The notes beneath the pieces were generated by a model. That model had not been told where the DNA came from. It did not search any database and was given only the letters and a program-made list of their open reading frames with translations. A program made the translations under genes and the position numbers. Of a DNA stretch of 64,000 bases, positions 43,533 to 52,142 are shown one piece after another. The number at the start of each line of letters is the position of its first letter. Positions within the stretch are counted from its first letter, which is position 1. Origin of the DNA: Hymenobacter amundsenii (lineage in GTDB: Bacteria > Bacteroidota > Bacteroidia > Cytophagales > Hymenobacteraceae); contig NZ_NIRR01000003.1 in the NCBI RefSeq assembly GCF_002204745.1, positions 1 to 64,000 of the forward strand, given 5' to 3'.

Positions 43533-46500
43533 CTACCCCGCCAGCGGCAGTTCGATATAAAACCGGGTACCCACGCCTTCTTCGGTTTCAAACCAGATAT
43601 GGCCACCGGCGCTTTCGATGCCGCGGCGGGCCACGGCCAGCCCGATGCCCGAACCGGTTTCCTTGGTCGTGAAGTTGGGCACGAAAATGTTGCTCTGCAC
43701 CTCGGCCGGAATGCCGGTCCCGTTATCGGCGATGCAGATACGCACCCGCCCACCGCCGTCCAGAGGTTCCAGAATGGCCACCACTTCCGGCAGCCGCCCC
43801 GCGGGTACGGCCTGCAGGGCATTGATGAGCAGGTTGTTAAAGGTTCGAACCAGTAAGCTTTCGTCGGCAAACACCACAAACTGGTCGGGTTCGGTGCCGG
43901 GGGGCAGCGTGAGGCGGATACCACCTCCCCCGGGCCGGCTCTGGTGCAGGTTTACGCAGCGGCGCAGAATAGGCACCACGTCGAGGCGCTCGGGACGCAT
44001 GGCGGGCAGGTTAGTGAAGTTGCTGAACGAGGTGGCAATGTCGGTCAGCACGTCAATCTGGGTGATGAGCGTTTGCGATACTTTGGTGAGCAACTCCTCC
44101 AGGTTGGGGCGCTGGTCCTGGATGGCACGCTGCAGAAACTGCAGGCTCAGCTTCATGGGCGTGAGCGGGTTCTTGATTTCGTGGGCCACCTGCCGGGCCA
44201 TTTCGCGCCAAGCCGCTTCCTTCTCCTGGGTGGCCAGTTCCTCCCGGCTTTCTTCGAGCTTGAGCAGCATCTGGTTGTATTCGCGCACGAGCAGCCCGAT
44301 TTCATCGTCCGATTCGTAGGCCAGCATCTCGTTCTGCCCTGTCAGGGTAGTCTGGCGCAGCTTTTCGGTGATGAGCTTGAGCGGTTCGGTGAGGATGCGC
44401 GAGGCCAGAAACGCCAGCACCAGGAACAGGATGAACATCAGAGTGAAGATGTTCAGGATGGTAGACACAAGCTCGGTGAGCTTGTTATCGAGGTCTTTTT
44501 CAGAGTCGAAAAACGGAATACCTACGTAGCCCAATACCGGCCCCGGCTGGCCAGGGCGAACAGCACTGGCCCGCAGCGGCAGGTACAGGGCATTAAAGGA
44601 GAGCGAGCCGGCCCGCTCGGTGAGCAGCGCCCGGGGCAATTCCTGCTCGGCCAACGCCACTATGGCCTGGGGGTTCATAAGCGTGCTGAGCAGGTTGGCC
44701 TCGAAAATAAGGGGTTGGCTGCTCACCAGCAGTTCGCCGCGGGCATCATACAGGTTGAGGTCGGTTTCGGTGAGGGCGGACACGTTCTCGGCCAGCTCTA
44801 CCAGGTCGGCGCGGTTGGCATCGGCATCGAGCATCGACCGGTTCTTGAGCAGGCTTTCCTGCACAGCTTGGCCCCGGCGCAGGTAGGAGCGCAGCAGGTC
44901 GCGCTTGTACGAATCGGTTACCTGGCTGGCAATGGCCCCGCTCACGACCACCAGCGGCACGAGCACGCCCAGGTTCAGGAAAACCTGAATTTTAGTGCTG
45001 AAATTGGTCCGTAGCGTTTCGCGGTAGCGGCCCCGGGCCAGTAGCACAACTGCCATCAGCAGCAGCCAGCAGAAACTGTAAACCAGAAACAGGAATGAGA
45101 AATTAGCCAGCCAGTCGGCAAACGAATAAGTGGCCGTCGTTACGACGACCAGCCGGCCCGGTTGGCCGATGCTGCGCACGGCCAGGTGGTGGTAGCCGTC
45201 GAGGGCCAGGCCTCCGGCGTAGAGCCGTCCGTCTTTGAACAGGCGGGGCGGCAGCTCATTCACGTAGTCGAAGTCGCCCTCGCTGTACACGAGCTGGCCG
45301 TTTTCGTAGCCCGCATAGCTTAAGTCGGTACCCAGGCGGGGCTGGAAGAACTTCTGGTCGATGAGCAGTTCGGGCACCACGCTGTTGGCAGTGAGTTTCT
45401 TGAGCGTCAGCTCCAAAGCAATGGTGCTGTTGCCCTGGTCAGTATCGGGCGCGGGCACGGCCACGAAAGCCACGTAGCGACGCGAGTTGAACGAGCGGCT
45501 CTCGTCGCGAATCAGGTAGATGTTGGGGTGGTCGGTGGGGCTGGCGTTGCGCAACAGGTAGTCGCGGGTGGTTCGCAGGTTACCCCCCACAGCCACGCCC
45601 CGGCCCTCGGGGTTGAAGAGCATCACCCGCACCTCGTACTTGTCGAAGTAGTCGCGCAGGTAGTATTTCACCACCTTCTGCCGGATCAGGTCGAGGTTGA
45701 CGAAGGGGCTGGCCAGCATGGTCCGCAGCACCGGGTCGCGGGCCATTTCCTGGCTGCGCTCCACGAGCAGATACTCCCCCTGCAAGTCATTATCATTTAG
45801 CAGATTACCAGCCAGACTTTGCTTGTTGAGGCTGAGCTGGCGGTTGAAATGCTCGTAGAGGGATAATGCCCCGACGGCCGAGCTCAGGCCCAGAATCAGG
45901 AAGATGAAAAGATACACCTGGTAGGGCAGCACGGCCCCAGCCGACTTCAACCCCGTGAGCCGCAGCACCAGGAAAAAACCCAGCGTAAGGCCCAGCAGCG
46001 TGCAGTGCACCTGACCCCATCCCAAGCCCAGCGTCACGGAAAGCACCGTCAGTAATAATAACATGCCCACCCCCAGGTTGCGCGTAGAGGGCCGTACCAC
46101 CCGGGCAAACACCTGCGAGAGCAGGAACAACCCCACCGCGTAGCTGCCCGCATGCAGCACCAGCGCCAGCCCCAGCAAGGCCTTAAACGAGCTGATCTGG
46201 ATATCCTGCGTGATATCAAGGATGAGCTGGGAGTTGCTGAAGCTACTGGTATAGAAATCGAACAGCATTTCGAGCAACCCGTAGAAGGCCAGCACCGTGA
46301 GGCCACCCACCACCACGCGCAGCCGCCAGCCCCGCACCCGCTGGGCCCCGCGCAGCAGCCCGTAGCGCCGGAACAGGCGTAGGGCATACCAGGATACGAC
46401 GGCCAACACCAAGGCATTGAGCAGTAAGTCGCCGAGGGAGGGCGAAAGCCAGGAGGCCGCGTATACCCGTGGGTCGAAGAGGCTTACTTCGAGGAACGAA

Positions 46501-47273
46501 AACGGCAGGCCCCAGTACAGCAGCAGGCCCCGCAGCACCAGCAACGGCCCAACCAGCAGCACCGCTCCGGCCAGCACCTGCCCGGCCCGGAACCGGCGGC
46601 GGGCCAGCAGCACCCAGGCCCCCACATACAGCCCGATACCCAGCAGCAGCAGCACCAAGGGCAAGTATTTGCCGGTAATGGGGTCGGCTTGCAGGCTCTC
46701 GACCGAGAACAGGTAGTTGCCCTCGTTCGATACCAGCCGGGGCCGGCCGCTGGCGGCGTTCTTCTCCACCAGCAGCCGCACATTCTGGCCCTGGAAAATG
46801 CCTAGCCCGTTGCCGTCGCGCAGGTAGCGGTTGCTGATGCCGTAGCGGATTTCGAGCGGGATATACGTCAGCAGTACGTAGGGGCCCTCTACGTGGCGCA
46901 GCACCAGAAACTTGCCGAAACGAGTCTCCAACAGCCGCTCGTGGTAGCGCTGGGTGACCTGCTCAATCTCGGGCTGCACCGTATGGTCGGACCAGTACAC
47001 GAGTTGCTCGCCCCGGAAAATAAACGTCGGGTAGGTGGTATGGCTCGTGAGGCTGCCGAAGCTCACCCGGCCCGTCGCCAGGCGTTGCAGCAAATCGGTC
47101 GATTCCCGCTCGCCCGTCAGCTCGGCCTCCATCAGCACATCTTGCAGACGGGTGGCCGAGGTCCGTAGTACCACGGCGGGGTCTTGGCCGTAGTGGTTGC
47201 TGACGTAGGCTCCCACGAAGCACTGCAAAGCCAGCAGCAACAGCCAAAACGGGACGGAGCGAAAAAATTTCAA
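43533..47273 (-). CDS. Membrane sensor histidine kinase, NtrY-like
   Basis: A polytopic kinase of about 1246 residues. The N-terminal half has about nine or ten transmembrane helices and two probable extracytoplasmic domains. A HAMP linker at about 960-1015 leads to the HisKA box with the phospho-accepting histidine in RQVAHEIKNPLTP (about residue 1030), then the N box (NNLLINALQAV) and G boxes (ADNGTGIP, GSGIGLAVA). The start is probably the TTG at 47273, since the open frame up to 47336 would begin inside the terminator of the preceding gene and a -7 box (TAGTATTG) lies at 47297-47304. It follows the respiratory cluster and has no response regulator beside it, so it is an orphan kinase here. 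Confidence 0.88.
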   Translation of the reverse strand: MKFFRSVPFWLLLLALQCFVGAYVSNHYGQDPAVVLRTSATRLQDVLMEAELTGERESTDLLQRLATGRVSFGSLTSHTTYPTFIFRGEQLVYWSDHTVQPEIEQVTQRYHERLLETRFGKFLVLRHVEGPYVLLTYIPLEIRYGISNRYLRDGNGLGIFQGQNVRLLVEKNAASGRPRLVSNEGNYLFSVESLQADPITGKYLPLVLLLLGIGLYVGAWVLLARRRFRAGQVLAGAVLLVGPLLVLRGLLLYWGLPFSFLEVSLFDPRVYAASWLSPSLGDLLLNALVLAVVSWYALRLFRRYGLLRGAQRVRGWRLRVVVGGLTVLAFYGLLEMLFDFYTSSFSNSQLILDITQDIQISSFKALLGLALVLHAGSYAVGLFLLSQVFARVVRPSTRNLGVGMLLLLTVLSVTLGLGWGQVHCTLLGLTLGFFLVLRLTGLKSAGAVLPYQVYLFIFLILGLSSAVGALSLYEHFNRQLSLNKQSLAGNLLNDNDLQGEYLLVERSQEMARDPVLRTMLASPFVNLDLIRQKVVKYYLRDYFDKYEVRVMLFNPEGRGVAVGGNLRTTRDYLLRNASPTDHPNIYLIRDESRSFNSRRYVAFVAVPAPDTDQGNSTIALELTLKKLTANSVVPELLIDQKFFQPRLGTDLSYAGYENGQLVYSEGDFDYVNELPPRLFKDGRLYAGGLALDGYHHLAVRSIGQPGRLVVVTTATYSFADWLANFSFLFLVYSFCWLLLMAVVLLARGRYRETLRTNFSTKIQVFLNLGVLVPLVVVSGAIASQVTDSYKRDLLRSYLRRGQAVQESLLKNRSMLDADANRADLVELAENVSALTETDLNLYDARGELLVSSQPLIFEANLLSTLMNPQAIVALAEQELPRALLTERAGSLSFNALYLPLRASAVRPGQPGPVLGYVGIPFFDSEKDLDNKLTELVSTILNIFTLMFILFLVLAFLASRILTEPLKLITEKLRQTTLTGQNEMLAYESDDEIGLLVREYNQMLLKLEESREELATQEKEAAWREMARQVAHEIKNPLTPMKLSLQFLQRAIQDQRPNLEELLTKVSQTLITQIDVLTDIATSFSNFTNLPAMRPERLDVVPILRRCVNLHQSRPGGGGIRLTLPPGTEPDQFVVFADESLLVRTFNNLLINALQAVPAGRLPEVVAILEPLDGGGRVRICIADNGTGIPAEVQSNIFVPNFTTKETGSGIGLAVARRGIESAGGHIWFETEEGVGTRFYIELPLAG

Positions 47274-47296
47274 GGAGGGAGTTGCTGATGAATCCG

Positions 47297-47304
47297 CAAT
47301 ACTA
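47297..47304 (-). promoter_or_regulatory. -7 promoter element for the sensor kinase
   Basis: On the minus strand this is TAGTATTG, seven of eight matches to TAnnTTTG. It lies after the DUF983 terminator and about 24 bases before the TTG start at 47273. Confidence 0.5.
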
Positions 47305-47321
47305 CAACCTTGGTACCAAAC

Positions 47322-47345
47322 AAAAACGCCACCCAAGGGCGGCGT
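47322..47345 (-). terminator. Rho-independent terminator after the respiratory operon
   Basis: On the minus strand ACGCCGCCC pairs with GGGTGGCGT (one mismatch), followed by TTTTTGTTT. It lies 12 bases after the DUF983 stop and is the likely end of the cox transcript. Confidence 0.75.
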
Positions 47346-47357
47346 CTGCGTTAGTTG

Positions 47358-47759
47358 TTATTTGTAGCGCTCATCGTACTCCGCTCCCCCAAATAAGTAC
47401 AGCATCAGGGTGCGGGAATAGCGGAGGCTCCACGGGGTTAAAACCAGCGACACCGTCGCTACAGCTAGAATATATACCCATGTATCAGGGTCATCGAGCA
47501 AGTAGTACACCGCGAAACCTATCACCAGCACAATGGCTGTCGAGAACATGAAGCTGATGTACATAGCTCCCCAGTAGAACCCGGGTTCAGGCTCGTAGTT
47601 CAGGTTGCACACCGGGCAAGCCGGCGGCATCTCGGTAAACTGCGTCAGGTTGAGGGCTGAATGCGTAAATAACTGGCCCCGCCGGCAGCGCGGACAGCGT
47701 TGCTGGAGGATGCCGGCCAGCTTGGAATCGGCCGCGGAAGACGCGCTAGACCCGGCCAT
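47358..47759 (-). CDS. DUF983 domain-containing membrane protein
   Basis: A 133-residue protein. A zinc-ribbon-like arrangement of CPRC near the start and CPVC about 30 residues later is followed by two transmembrane helices (YISFMFSTAIVLVIGFAVYYLL and WVYILAVATVSLVL). DUF983 proteins are often found in cytochrome oxidase gene clusters; the function is not proven. I chose ATG 47759 (MAGSSASS), which overlaps the previous gene by 14 bases, consistent with translational coupling. The longer frame would extend well into the upstream gene. Confidence 0.85.
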   Translation of the reverse strand: MAGSSASSAADSKLAGILQQRCPRCRRGQLFTHSALNLTQFTEMPPACPVCNLNYEPEPGFYWGAMYISFMFSTAIVLVIGFAVYYLLDDPDTWVYILAVATVSLVLTPWSLRYSRTLMLYLFGGAEYDERYK

Positions 47760-48021
47760 TGGTCGCGGCTCCCTTCTTCTTTTGTTGTTGGGTATGGCGA
47801 TACCAGAAAAAGCCGACACTGCCAATGAGCACGTACGGAATGGTCATCAGGTACACAATGCCTTTGTTGAGACCGGTGGTGTCGTAACCGTCCTTCTCAT
47901 TGCTAGCGGCTTCCACCTGCGCTTTACACATCGTGCACTGAGCCTGGACCGGTAACGGCAGCACACTCAGCAGCAAGGCAACGACGAAGGCCAACAGGCC
48001 CGTTATGGCAACTTTTTTCAT
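47746..48021 (-). CDS. Small exported membrane protein with a CTMC motif
   Basis: A 91-residue protein with a signal peptide (KKVAITGLLAFVVALLLSVL, cleaved near VQAQ). The mature protein begins with CTMCKAQVE, a polar stretch, one transmembrane helix (GIVYLMTIPYVLIGSVGFFW) and a basic tail. Similar small proteins with a CxMC motif right after the signal peptide are common in Bacteroidota but are generally called hypothetical. Its place in the cytochrome oxidase cluster and the exposed cysteine pair suggest a redox or metal role in oxidase assembly; this is an inference. It overlaps the DUF983 gene by 14 bases. Confidence 0.8.
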   Translation of the reverse strand: MKKVAITGLLAFVVALLLSVLPLPVQAQCTMCKAQVEAASNEKDGYDTTGLNKGIVYLMTIPYVLIGSVGFFWYRHTQQQKKKGAATNGRV

Positions 48022-48092
48022 GACAGCGACGGGTTAATAAGTTACAGTAATAACTCCCAAACGGCCCCCGAGGTTCGGGCGCGACCATCAAA

Positions 48093-48647
48093 TCAGGTGT
48101 AATAGGGGGAAATCATGAAGTACACGATAACGCCAGTAACCGACACGTAGAGCCAGACCGGGTACGTCCAGCGGGCAATGCGGCGGTGTTTGTAAAACTG
48201 CTCGGTTAGGGCGAAATAAAGCGTGAACAGCACCAGGGCCACCGTAACGGCAGCCAGCACAATGTGAGTGAGCAGCAGGAAGTAGTACACACCTCGAATC
48301 AGCCCCTGGCCGCCGAAGGTAGTACTGGCCACCTGCGAGTGGTAGGCCACATACGACACCAGAAACAACGAGCCCAGCAGAAACGCCAAGCCCATCATGG
48401 CCCGGTGCCGGCTTACCTGCTTGCGCCGGATAAAGTAGTAGCCGAGCATCAGAAAAACCGCCGTCAGCGAGTTGAGCCCCGCATTCACGGCGGGCAGGGC
48501 TTTCACGTTGAGGCCCGGAATGACGAACACGCCCGGGAAGTAGTACAGCCCGGCTACCGCCAGCGGGATAACGGCTCCAAGTACCGCCGCCAGCACTTTG
48601 TACTTGGTGGCTCCGGCGGGGTTGACAATGGGTTCAGGGATGTTCAT
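48093..48647 (-). CDS. DUF420 domain-containing membrane protein
   Basis: A 184-residue protein with about five transmembrane helices. Conserved histidines include the RRKQVSRHRAMMG and LLLTHIVLA segments, a pattern typical of DUF420. Family members are found next to heme-copper oxidase genes (the CtaM group helps make active oxidase in Firmicutes), so an assembly role is likely but not proven here. ATG 48647 gives MNIPEPIVN; it overlaps the SCO gene by 14 bases. A longer frame exists but adds only seven poor residues. Confidence 0.88.
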   Translation of the reverse strand: MNIPEPIVNPAGATKYKVLAAVLGAVIPLAVAGLYYFPGVFVIPGLNVKALPAVNAGLNSLTAVFLMLGYYFIRRKQVSRHRAMMGLAFLLGSLFLVSYVAYHSQVASTTFGGQGLIRGVYYFLLLTHIVLAAVTVALVLFTLYFALTEQFYKHRRIARWTYPVWLYVSVTGVIVYFMISPYYT

Positions 48648-49287
48648 AAATGTAAAGCAACACGTCAATTTCGGTGATGAGCCGGTTCATGTCCCGCTCG
48701 CTGGTACCATCGTAACGGCCGCGCACGTAGCCGTCGCGGTCAACGAGCTGCACCACGTACGGGCCATCGGCCCCGGCTACCAGCGGTGGGAGCCGCAGCT
48801 CCTGTTCTCTTAACCGCGTAACTGTTGGTTTGTCAGCCGTCAGGAAAAACCATTTACCGGCAATGGCCCCGTAGTTCTCCGCGAAGCGGGCCAGTATGGT
48901 CGACGAATCGGTGGTCGTCAGCACCGAGGCCAGCCGAACGCCGGCATCCTGGCGGAATTTCTCCTGTACCCGCACCAGCTGGGCGTTTTGGCGCTGGCAA
49001 CTAATTGGACAGTCGGACGGGAAAAAGCTGAGGACGTACAGCCCTTGCTTCTGTAGCTCAGCCCCGCTTACCGCACGGTTGGCTACGGCCTCGCGCAACT
49101 GGAAAGGCCCGAGCTGGTGGAAAACGGTATCGCGCTGCCACTTCCCAGCCACCAACGTCGAGTCGACGCGTTCGGGCAAGTAAAATGGCAGCGCGTAACG
49201 GTTGGTGCCAAAGCCTTTCAGAAACAGAAAAGCCAGTACCGGTACCAGCAACATCAGGCCCAACAGCAATACTTGTTGGGGCCGCAT
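48634..49287 (-). CDS. SCO1/SenC family protein, conserved His apparently absent
   Basis: A 217-residue protein with an N-terminal membrane anchor (about 4-24) and a thioredoxin-like domain. The copper-binding pair is in FFPSDCPISCQRQ (about 101 and 105). SCO proteins insert copper into the CuA site of subunit II, binding Cu by two Cys and a His. The expected His before the LVDRDGYVRG strand is not there (the segment reads GPYVVQLVD), and the only other histidines are at about residue 58 and near the C-terminus. It might therefore act as a thiol reductase rather than a copper donor, or use another ligand. It lies between subunit IV and the DUF420 gene. Confidence 0.85.
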   Translation of the reverse strand: MRPQQVLLLGLMLLVPVLAFLFLKGFGTNRYALPFYLPERVDSTLVAGKWQRDTVFHQLGPFQLREAVANRAVSGAELQKQGLYVLSFFPSDCPISCQRQNAQLVRVQEKFRQDAGVRLASVLTTTDSSTILARFAENYGAIAGKWFFLTADKPTVTRLREQELRLPPLVAGADGPYVVQLVDRDGYVRGRYDGTSERDMNRLITEIDVLLYIYEHP

Positions 49288-49290
49288 GGG

Positions 49291-49617
49291 CTAGAAAATG
49301 GCGTTGTGAATGGCGTTGCCTTCGGTGATAAGGGCAATCAGCAGCCAGATCAGCAACGACATCGGAATCATAATTGTCCAGATCAATCCTTTCGTCTCGT
49401 CCTTCAAGTGCATGAAGTTAGCCACGATAAAGAAAGCCTTGAAGATGGTCAGGATGATGAAGATGGAATTGCGCAACGTGCTCGACGGCATAATGAAGGC
49501 AATGGCAAATTCGAGCATCGTGATGCCAGTAATGATCCAGAAGGTTTTCCAGATCCAAGCCGTATTAGGCTTCGCGATTTCGCCCGCGTTAACGGGATGG
49601 GGGGCATGATGGGCCAT
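49291..49617 (-). CDS. Cytochrome c oxidase subunit IV family protein
   Basis: A 108-residue membrane protein with three helices (WKTFWIITGITMLEFAIAF, IFIILTIFKAFFIVANFMHL, IWTIMIPMSLLIWLLIAL), the pattern of bacterial cytochrome oxidase subunit IV (COX4_pro). It begins at ATG 49617 (MAHHAPHPVNAGE); the frame extends 16 codons further but into poor sequence. The start lies 81 bases after subunit III and the stop 3 bases before the SCO gene. It is thought to stabilise the oxidase. Confidence 0.88.
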   Translation of the reverse strand: MAHHAPHPVNAGEIAKPNTAWIWKTFWIITGITMLEFAIAFIMPSSTLRNSIFIILTIFKAFFIVANFMHLKDETKGLIWTIMIPMSLLIWLLIALITEGNAIHNAIF

Positions 49618-49698
49618 GAGCGGAAAGAGTAGCAGCACAACGGCCCGCCAGCAGTGGCCGCGCAAGCGGACTGAAGAGCGGGCCGTTGGCCGGTGAAA

Positions 49699-50472
49699 TT
49701 AAACGAGGTAGAAGAAGGTGAAAACGAACACCCACACCAAATCCACGAAGTGCCAGTAGAGGCCAATTTTCTCTACCATCTCGTAGTGGCCGCGCTTCTC
49801 GAAAGTACCGTTGGTAGTGGCAATGAAGCAGTAAACCAACAGGCAGATGCCCGAGAATACGTGGGTACCGTGGAAACCAGTGATGAAGAAGAACAGGTCG
49901 GCAAACAGTACGGGACCGTACTGGTTCATGGCCAAGTTAGCCCCGAAGAACCGGGTACCATCATTCATCAGCGTTCCTTCGTCGGTGCCCCCGATAAAGT
50001 GGCTCCACTCCCAGGCCTGGCAGCTCACGAAAATGGTGCCGAACAGAATCGTCCACAACAGCCACTTCTGCACGTCTTTCTTATCGAAGCGGTGACCCGC
50101 CTCTACGGCCAGTACCATCGTCACCGACGAGAAGATGAGAATCATCGTCATCAGGGCCACGAAGGCCAGCGGCAAATTAACGCCGTGCAGGCCGGGGAAG
50201 GAGTTGAACACCTTTTCCGGGATGGGCCAGTAGGCGCTCGAAAACTCGAACGCTTCGGGGGAGCCCACGTAGGCCAGATAACGGTGGCGGATCAGGCCGT
50301 AGGTGGTCAGGAAAGCGGCGAACGTGAAGGCGTCCGACAGCAGAAAGAACCACATCATCAGCTTGCCGTAGCTGGCGTTGAAGGGCTCATTGCCGCCGTC
50401 CCAGGTGCCAGTACGCGGCTTATCCAGGGCGGAATTAGGAACGGCCTGCGTCGTCGGGGAAATGGTGGACAT
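49699..50472 (-). CDS. Cytochrome c oxidase subunit III (long copy)
   Basis: A 257-residue heme-copper oxidase subunit III with about six or seven transmembrane helices. Family features are the WFFLLSDAFTFAAFLTTYG segment, then SCQAWEWSHFIGG, and the C-terminal ITGFHGTHVFSGI and YWHFVDLVWVFVFTFFYL. It is the second of two adjacent subunit III genes; this one carries an insertion in the middle and a longer N-terminus. Having two such genes in tandem is usual in Bacteroidota oxidase clusters. Confidence 0.92.
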   Translation of the reverse strand: MSTISPTTQAVPNSALDKPRTGTWDGGNEPFNASYGKLMMWFFLLSDAFTFAAFLTTYGLIRHRYLAYVGSPEAFEFSSAYWPIPEKVFNSFPGLHGVNLPLAFVALMTMILIFSSVTMVLAVEAGHRFDKKDVQKWLLWTILFGTIFVSCQAWEWSHFIGGTDEGTLMNDGTRFFGANLAMNQYGPVLFADLFFFITGFHGTHVFSGICLLVYCFIATTNGTFEKRGHYEMVEKIGLYWHFVDLVWVFVFTFFYLV

Positions 50473-50497
50473 AGCGTGCGGGGGAGTTTACAAAAAT

Positions 50498-51085
50498 CTA
50501 GTGGTTCAAAAGTAAGAACAAATACAGGTACAACCAAAGCGCGCCCAGGAAGTGCCAGTAGATGGTGACGTTGCCAATGGAGAGCATCTGGCGGGAATGC
50601 ACCTGATAGTTAAAGCTTTTCCGCAGCACGATGAGCAGAAAGATGAGCCCCGTAATCAGGTGAAAACCGTGTACGCCGGTTAGTACATACAGAAACGAGC
50701 CGGAAGGGTTCGAGTCGGTGCCCGCGAAAAAGATGCGCTGGTCCACCAGTTGGCTCCACATCAGGTACTGGCCCACCAGGAATGCCAGCCCAAAGCCCAG
50801 CGTGAGCAAAAGTGCCAAGCGCACCTGCTTTAGCTCGTTCTTACGAGCGGCCAGCCAGGCCCACTGCACGGTAGCCGAGCTTAGCAGCAAGACAACGGTG
50901 GTGTAGATGAAGCCGGTTGGCAAGTCAAACTCCAGCCAGTTGCCCTCATTGCGCCGCACAATGTAGGCGCTGGTGTAGGCTGCAAAAATCATAAAAATGC
51001 TGACCATCATCAGCATCAGCAGGAAGCGGGCCGGATGGATACCGGTGGCGGGCTGCTTGGTGTTCAACGATTCGGAAGAATGCAT
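50498..51085 (-). CDS. Cytochrome c oxidase subunit III (short copy)
   Basis: A 195-residue subunit III with five transmembrane helices, as in the CyoC-like short form. The signature segments are LTGVHGFHLITGLIFLL and IYWHFLGALWLYLYLFLLL. It starts at ATG 51085 and is followed 25 bases later by the long copy. It contains the helix bundle that supports subunit I. The two subunits III may form a pair in one oxidase or be alternatives; the sequence cannot tell. Confidence 0.9.
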   Translation of the reverse strand: MHSSESLNTKQPATGIHPARFLLMLMMVSIFMIFAAYTSAYIVRRNEGNWLEFDLPTGFIYTTVVLLLSSATVQWAWLAARKNELKQVRLALLLTLGFGLAFLVGQYLMWSQLVDQRIFFAGTDSNPSGSFLYVLTGVHGFHLITGLIFLLIVLRKSFNYQVHSRQMLSIGNVTIYWHFLGALWLYLYLFLLLNH

Positions 51086-51100
51086 ATCGTCGGTTTAGAA

Positions 51101-51227
51101 GTGAGATATGAGAGGTAAGAAGTGAGACAGATACTGGGAGAGACAGAAATAAGGAGCCTGCTGCACCTGCTTGATTTTAACAGCGAAAAGGGGCTTTTTG
51201 TCTCACTTCTCTCCTCTCATATCTCAC
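51101..51227. repeat. Inverted repeat between heme O synthase and subunit III
   Basis: Arms of 29 bases at 51101-51129 and 51199-51227 are complementary with a few mismatches (GTGAGATATGAGAGG against CCTCTCATATCTCAC). A related but more degenerate palindrome with GAGAAGTGAG-like arms lies at about 56415-56490. This gap of 156 bases may hold a processing site or promoter. Confidence 0.75.
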
Positions 51228-51241
51228 TCCCGCAAAAACAG

Positions 51242-52093
51242 TTATAGCTTATCCAATACCAAGGCAATCTGCACGATAGGCAGGTAAAGGAAGGAGCCGA
51301 ACATGATGCTCATGGCCGCCTTTTTGGTGATGGTGCGCATCAGGTAGAATGTCTGCATCAGAAAAAGCACCCCGCACACCACGGCCACCATGGGGTATAC
51401 CGTACCAGTCATACCAAAATAGAATGGCATCAGGCTCAGCGGCAACAGCACCAGCGTGTAAATCATGATCTGGATGGCGGTGCGCAGGTCTTTCTTGCCC
51501 GGTGAAGGCAGCATTTTGAAGCCGGCCTGCTTGTAATCATCATCAAGCACCCAGGCAATAGCCCAGAAATGCGGAAACTGCCACATAAACTGAATACCGA
51601 ACAGCACCCAGCCCTGCAAACCCAGGTATCCGGTGGCGGCTACCCAGCCAATTAGTGGCGGCAATCCACCCGGAATAGCCCCTACCGCCACGCAGATCGG
51701 CGAAATGGTTTTCAGCGGGGTGTATACAAAGCCATACAGTACCAACGACAGAAAGGCCAGCGCCGCTGCCAGCGGGTTGAACAGGTAGGCTAGCAGGCCC
51801 AAGCCAAATCCGCCCACTAAAAACGTGAACACCCAGGCCTCGGCTGCGCTGATTATACCCAGCGGCAGCGGCCGTTGGGCCGTACGCTTCATCTGGCGGT
51901 CGAGGTCTATTTCGAAAATCTGATTGATGGTGTTGGCGGCCCCCGTTACGGCCAGCCCCCCCAGCATCACCAGCAGTGCCCGGCCCCATTCTAGCTCGTG
52001 GGCCCCGAGCAGGTAGCCGATAGCACTAGAGAAGGCCACCGTAATTGCCAGGCGGAATTTAAGCAGCTGGAAAAATGCCTTGGCCTTGCTCAT
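51242..52093 (-). CDS. ctaB: Protoheme IX farnesyltransferase (heme O synthase)
   Basis: A 283-residue UbiA-superfamily prenyltransferase with about nine transmembrane helices. It adds a farnesyl group to heme B, making heme O, the precursor of heme A for the oxidase. The Mg-prenyl-PP site is N-x-x-x-D-x-x-x-D in NTINQIFEIDLDRQMKRT (about 57-74). The QFPHFWAIAWVLDDDY segment is the second conserved region. It is coupled to the downstream heme A synthase in function. A -7 motif lies over the stop of that gene. Confidence 0.93.
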   Translation of the reverse strand: MSKAKAFFQLLKFRLAITVAFSSAIGYLLGAHELEWGRALLVMLGGLAVTGAANTINQIFEIDLDRQMKRTAQRPLPLGIISAAEAWVFTFLVGGFGLGLLAYLFNPLAAALAFLSLVLYGFVYTPLKTISPICVAVGAIPGGLPPLIGWVAATGYLGLQGWVLFGIQFMWQFPHFWAIAWVLDDDYKQAGFKMLPSPGKKDLRTAIQIMIYTLVLLPLSLMPFYFGMTGTVYPMVAVVCGVLFLMQTFYLMRTITKKAAMSIMFGSFLYLPIVQIALVLDKL

Positions 52094-52142
52094 TAACGAG
52101 GGAAACAGAATACGCGGCGAAATACTCCGCCAAACGGGGGTG

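Noticed and set aside
47274..47336. Longer N-terminus for the sensor kinase beginning at 47336
   Set aside because: It starts inside a terminator hairpin and upstream of the likely promoter, so it would not be transcribed from that promoter.
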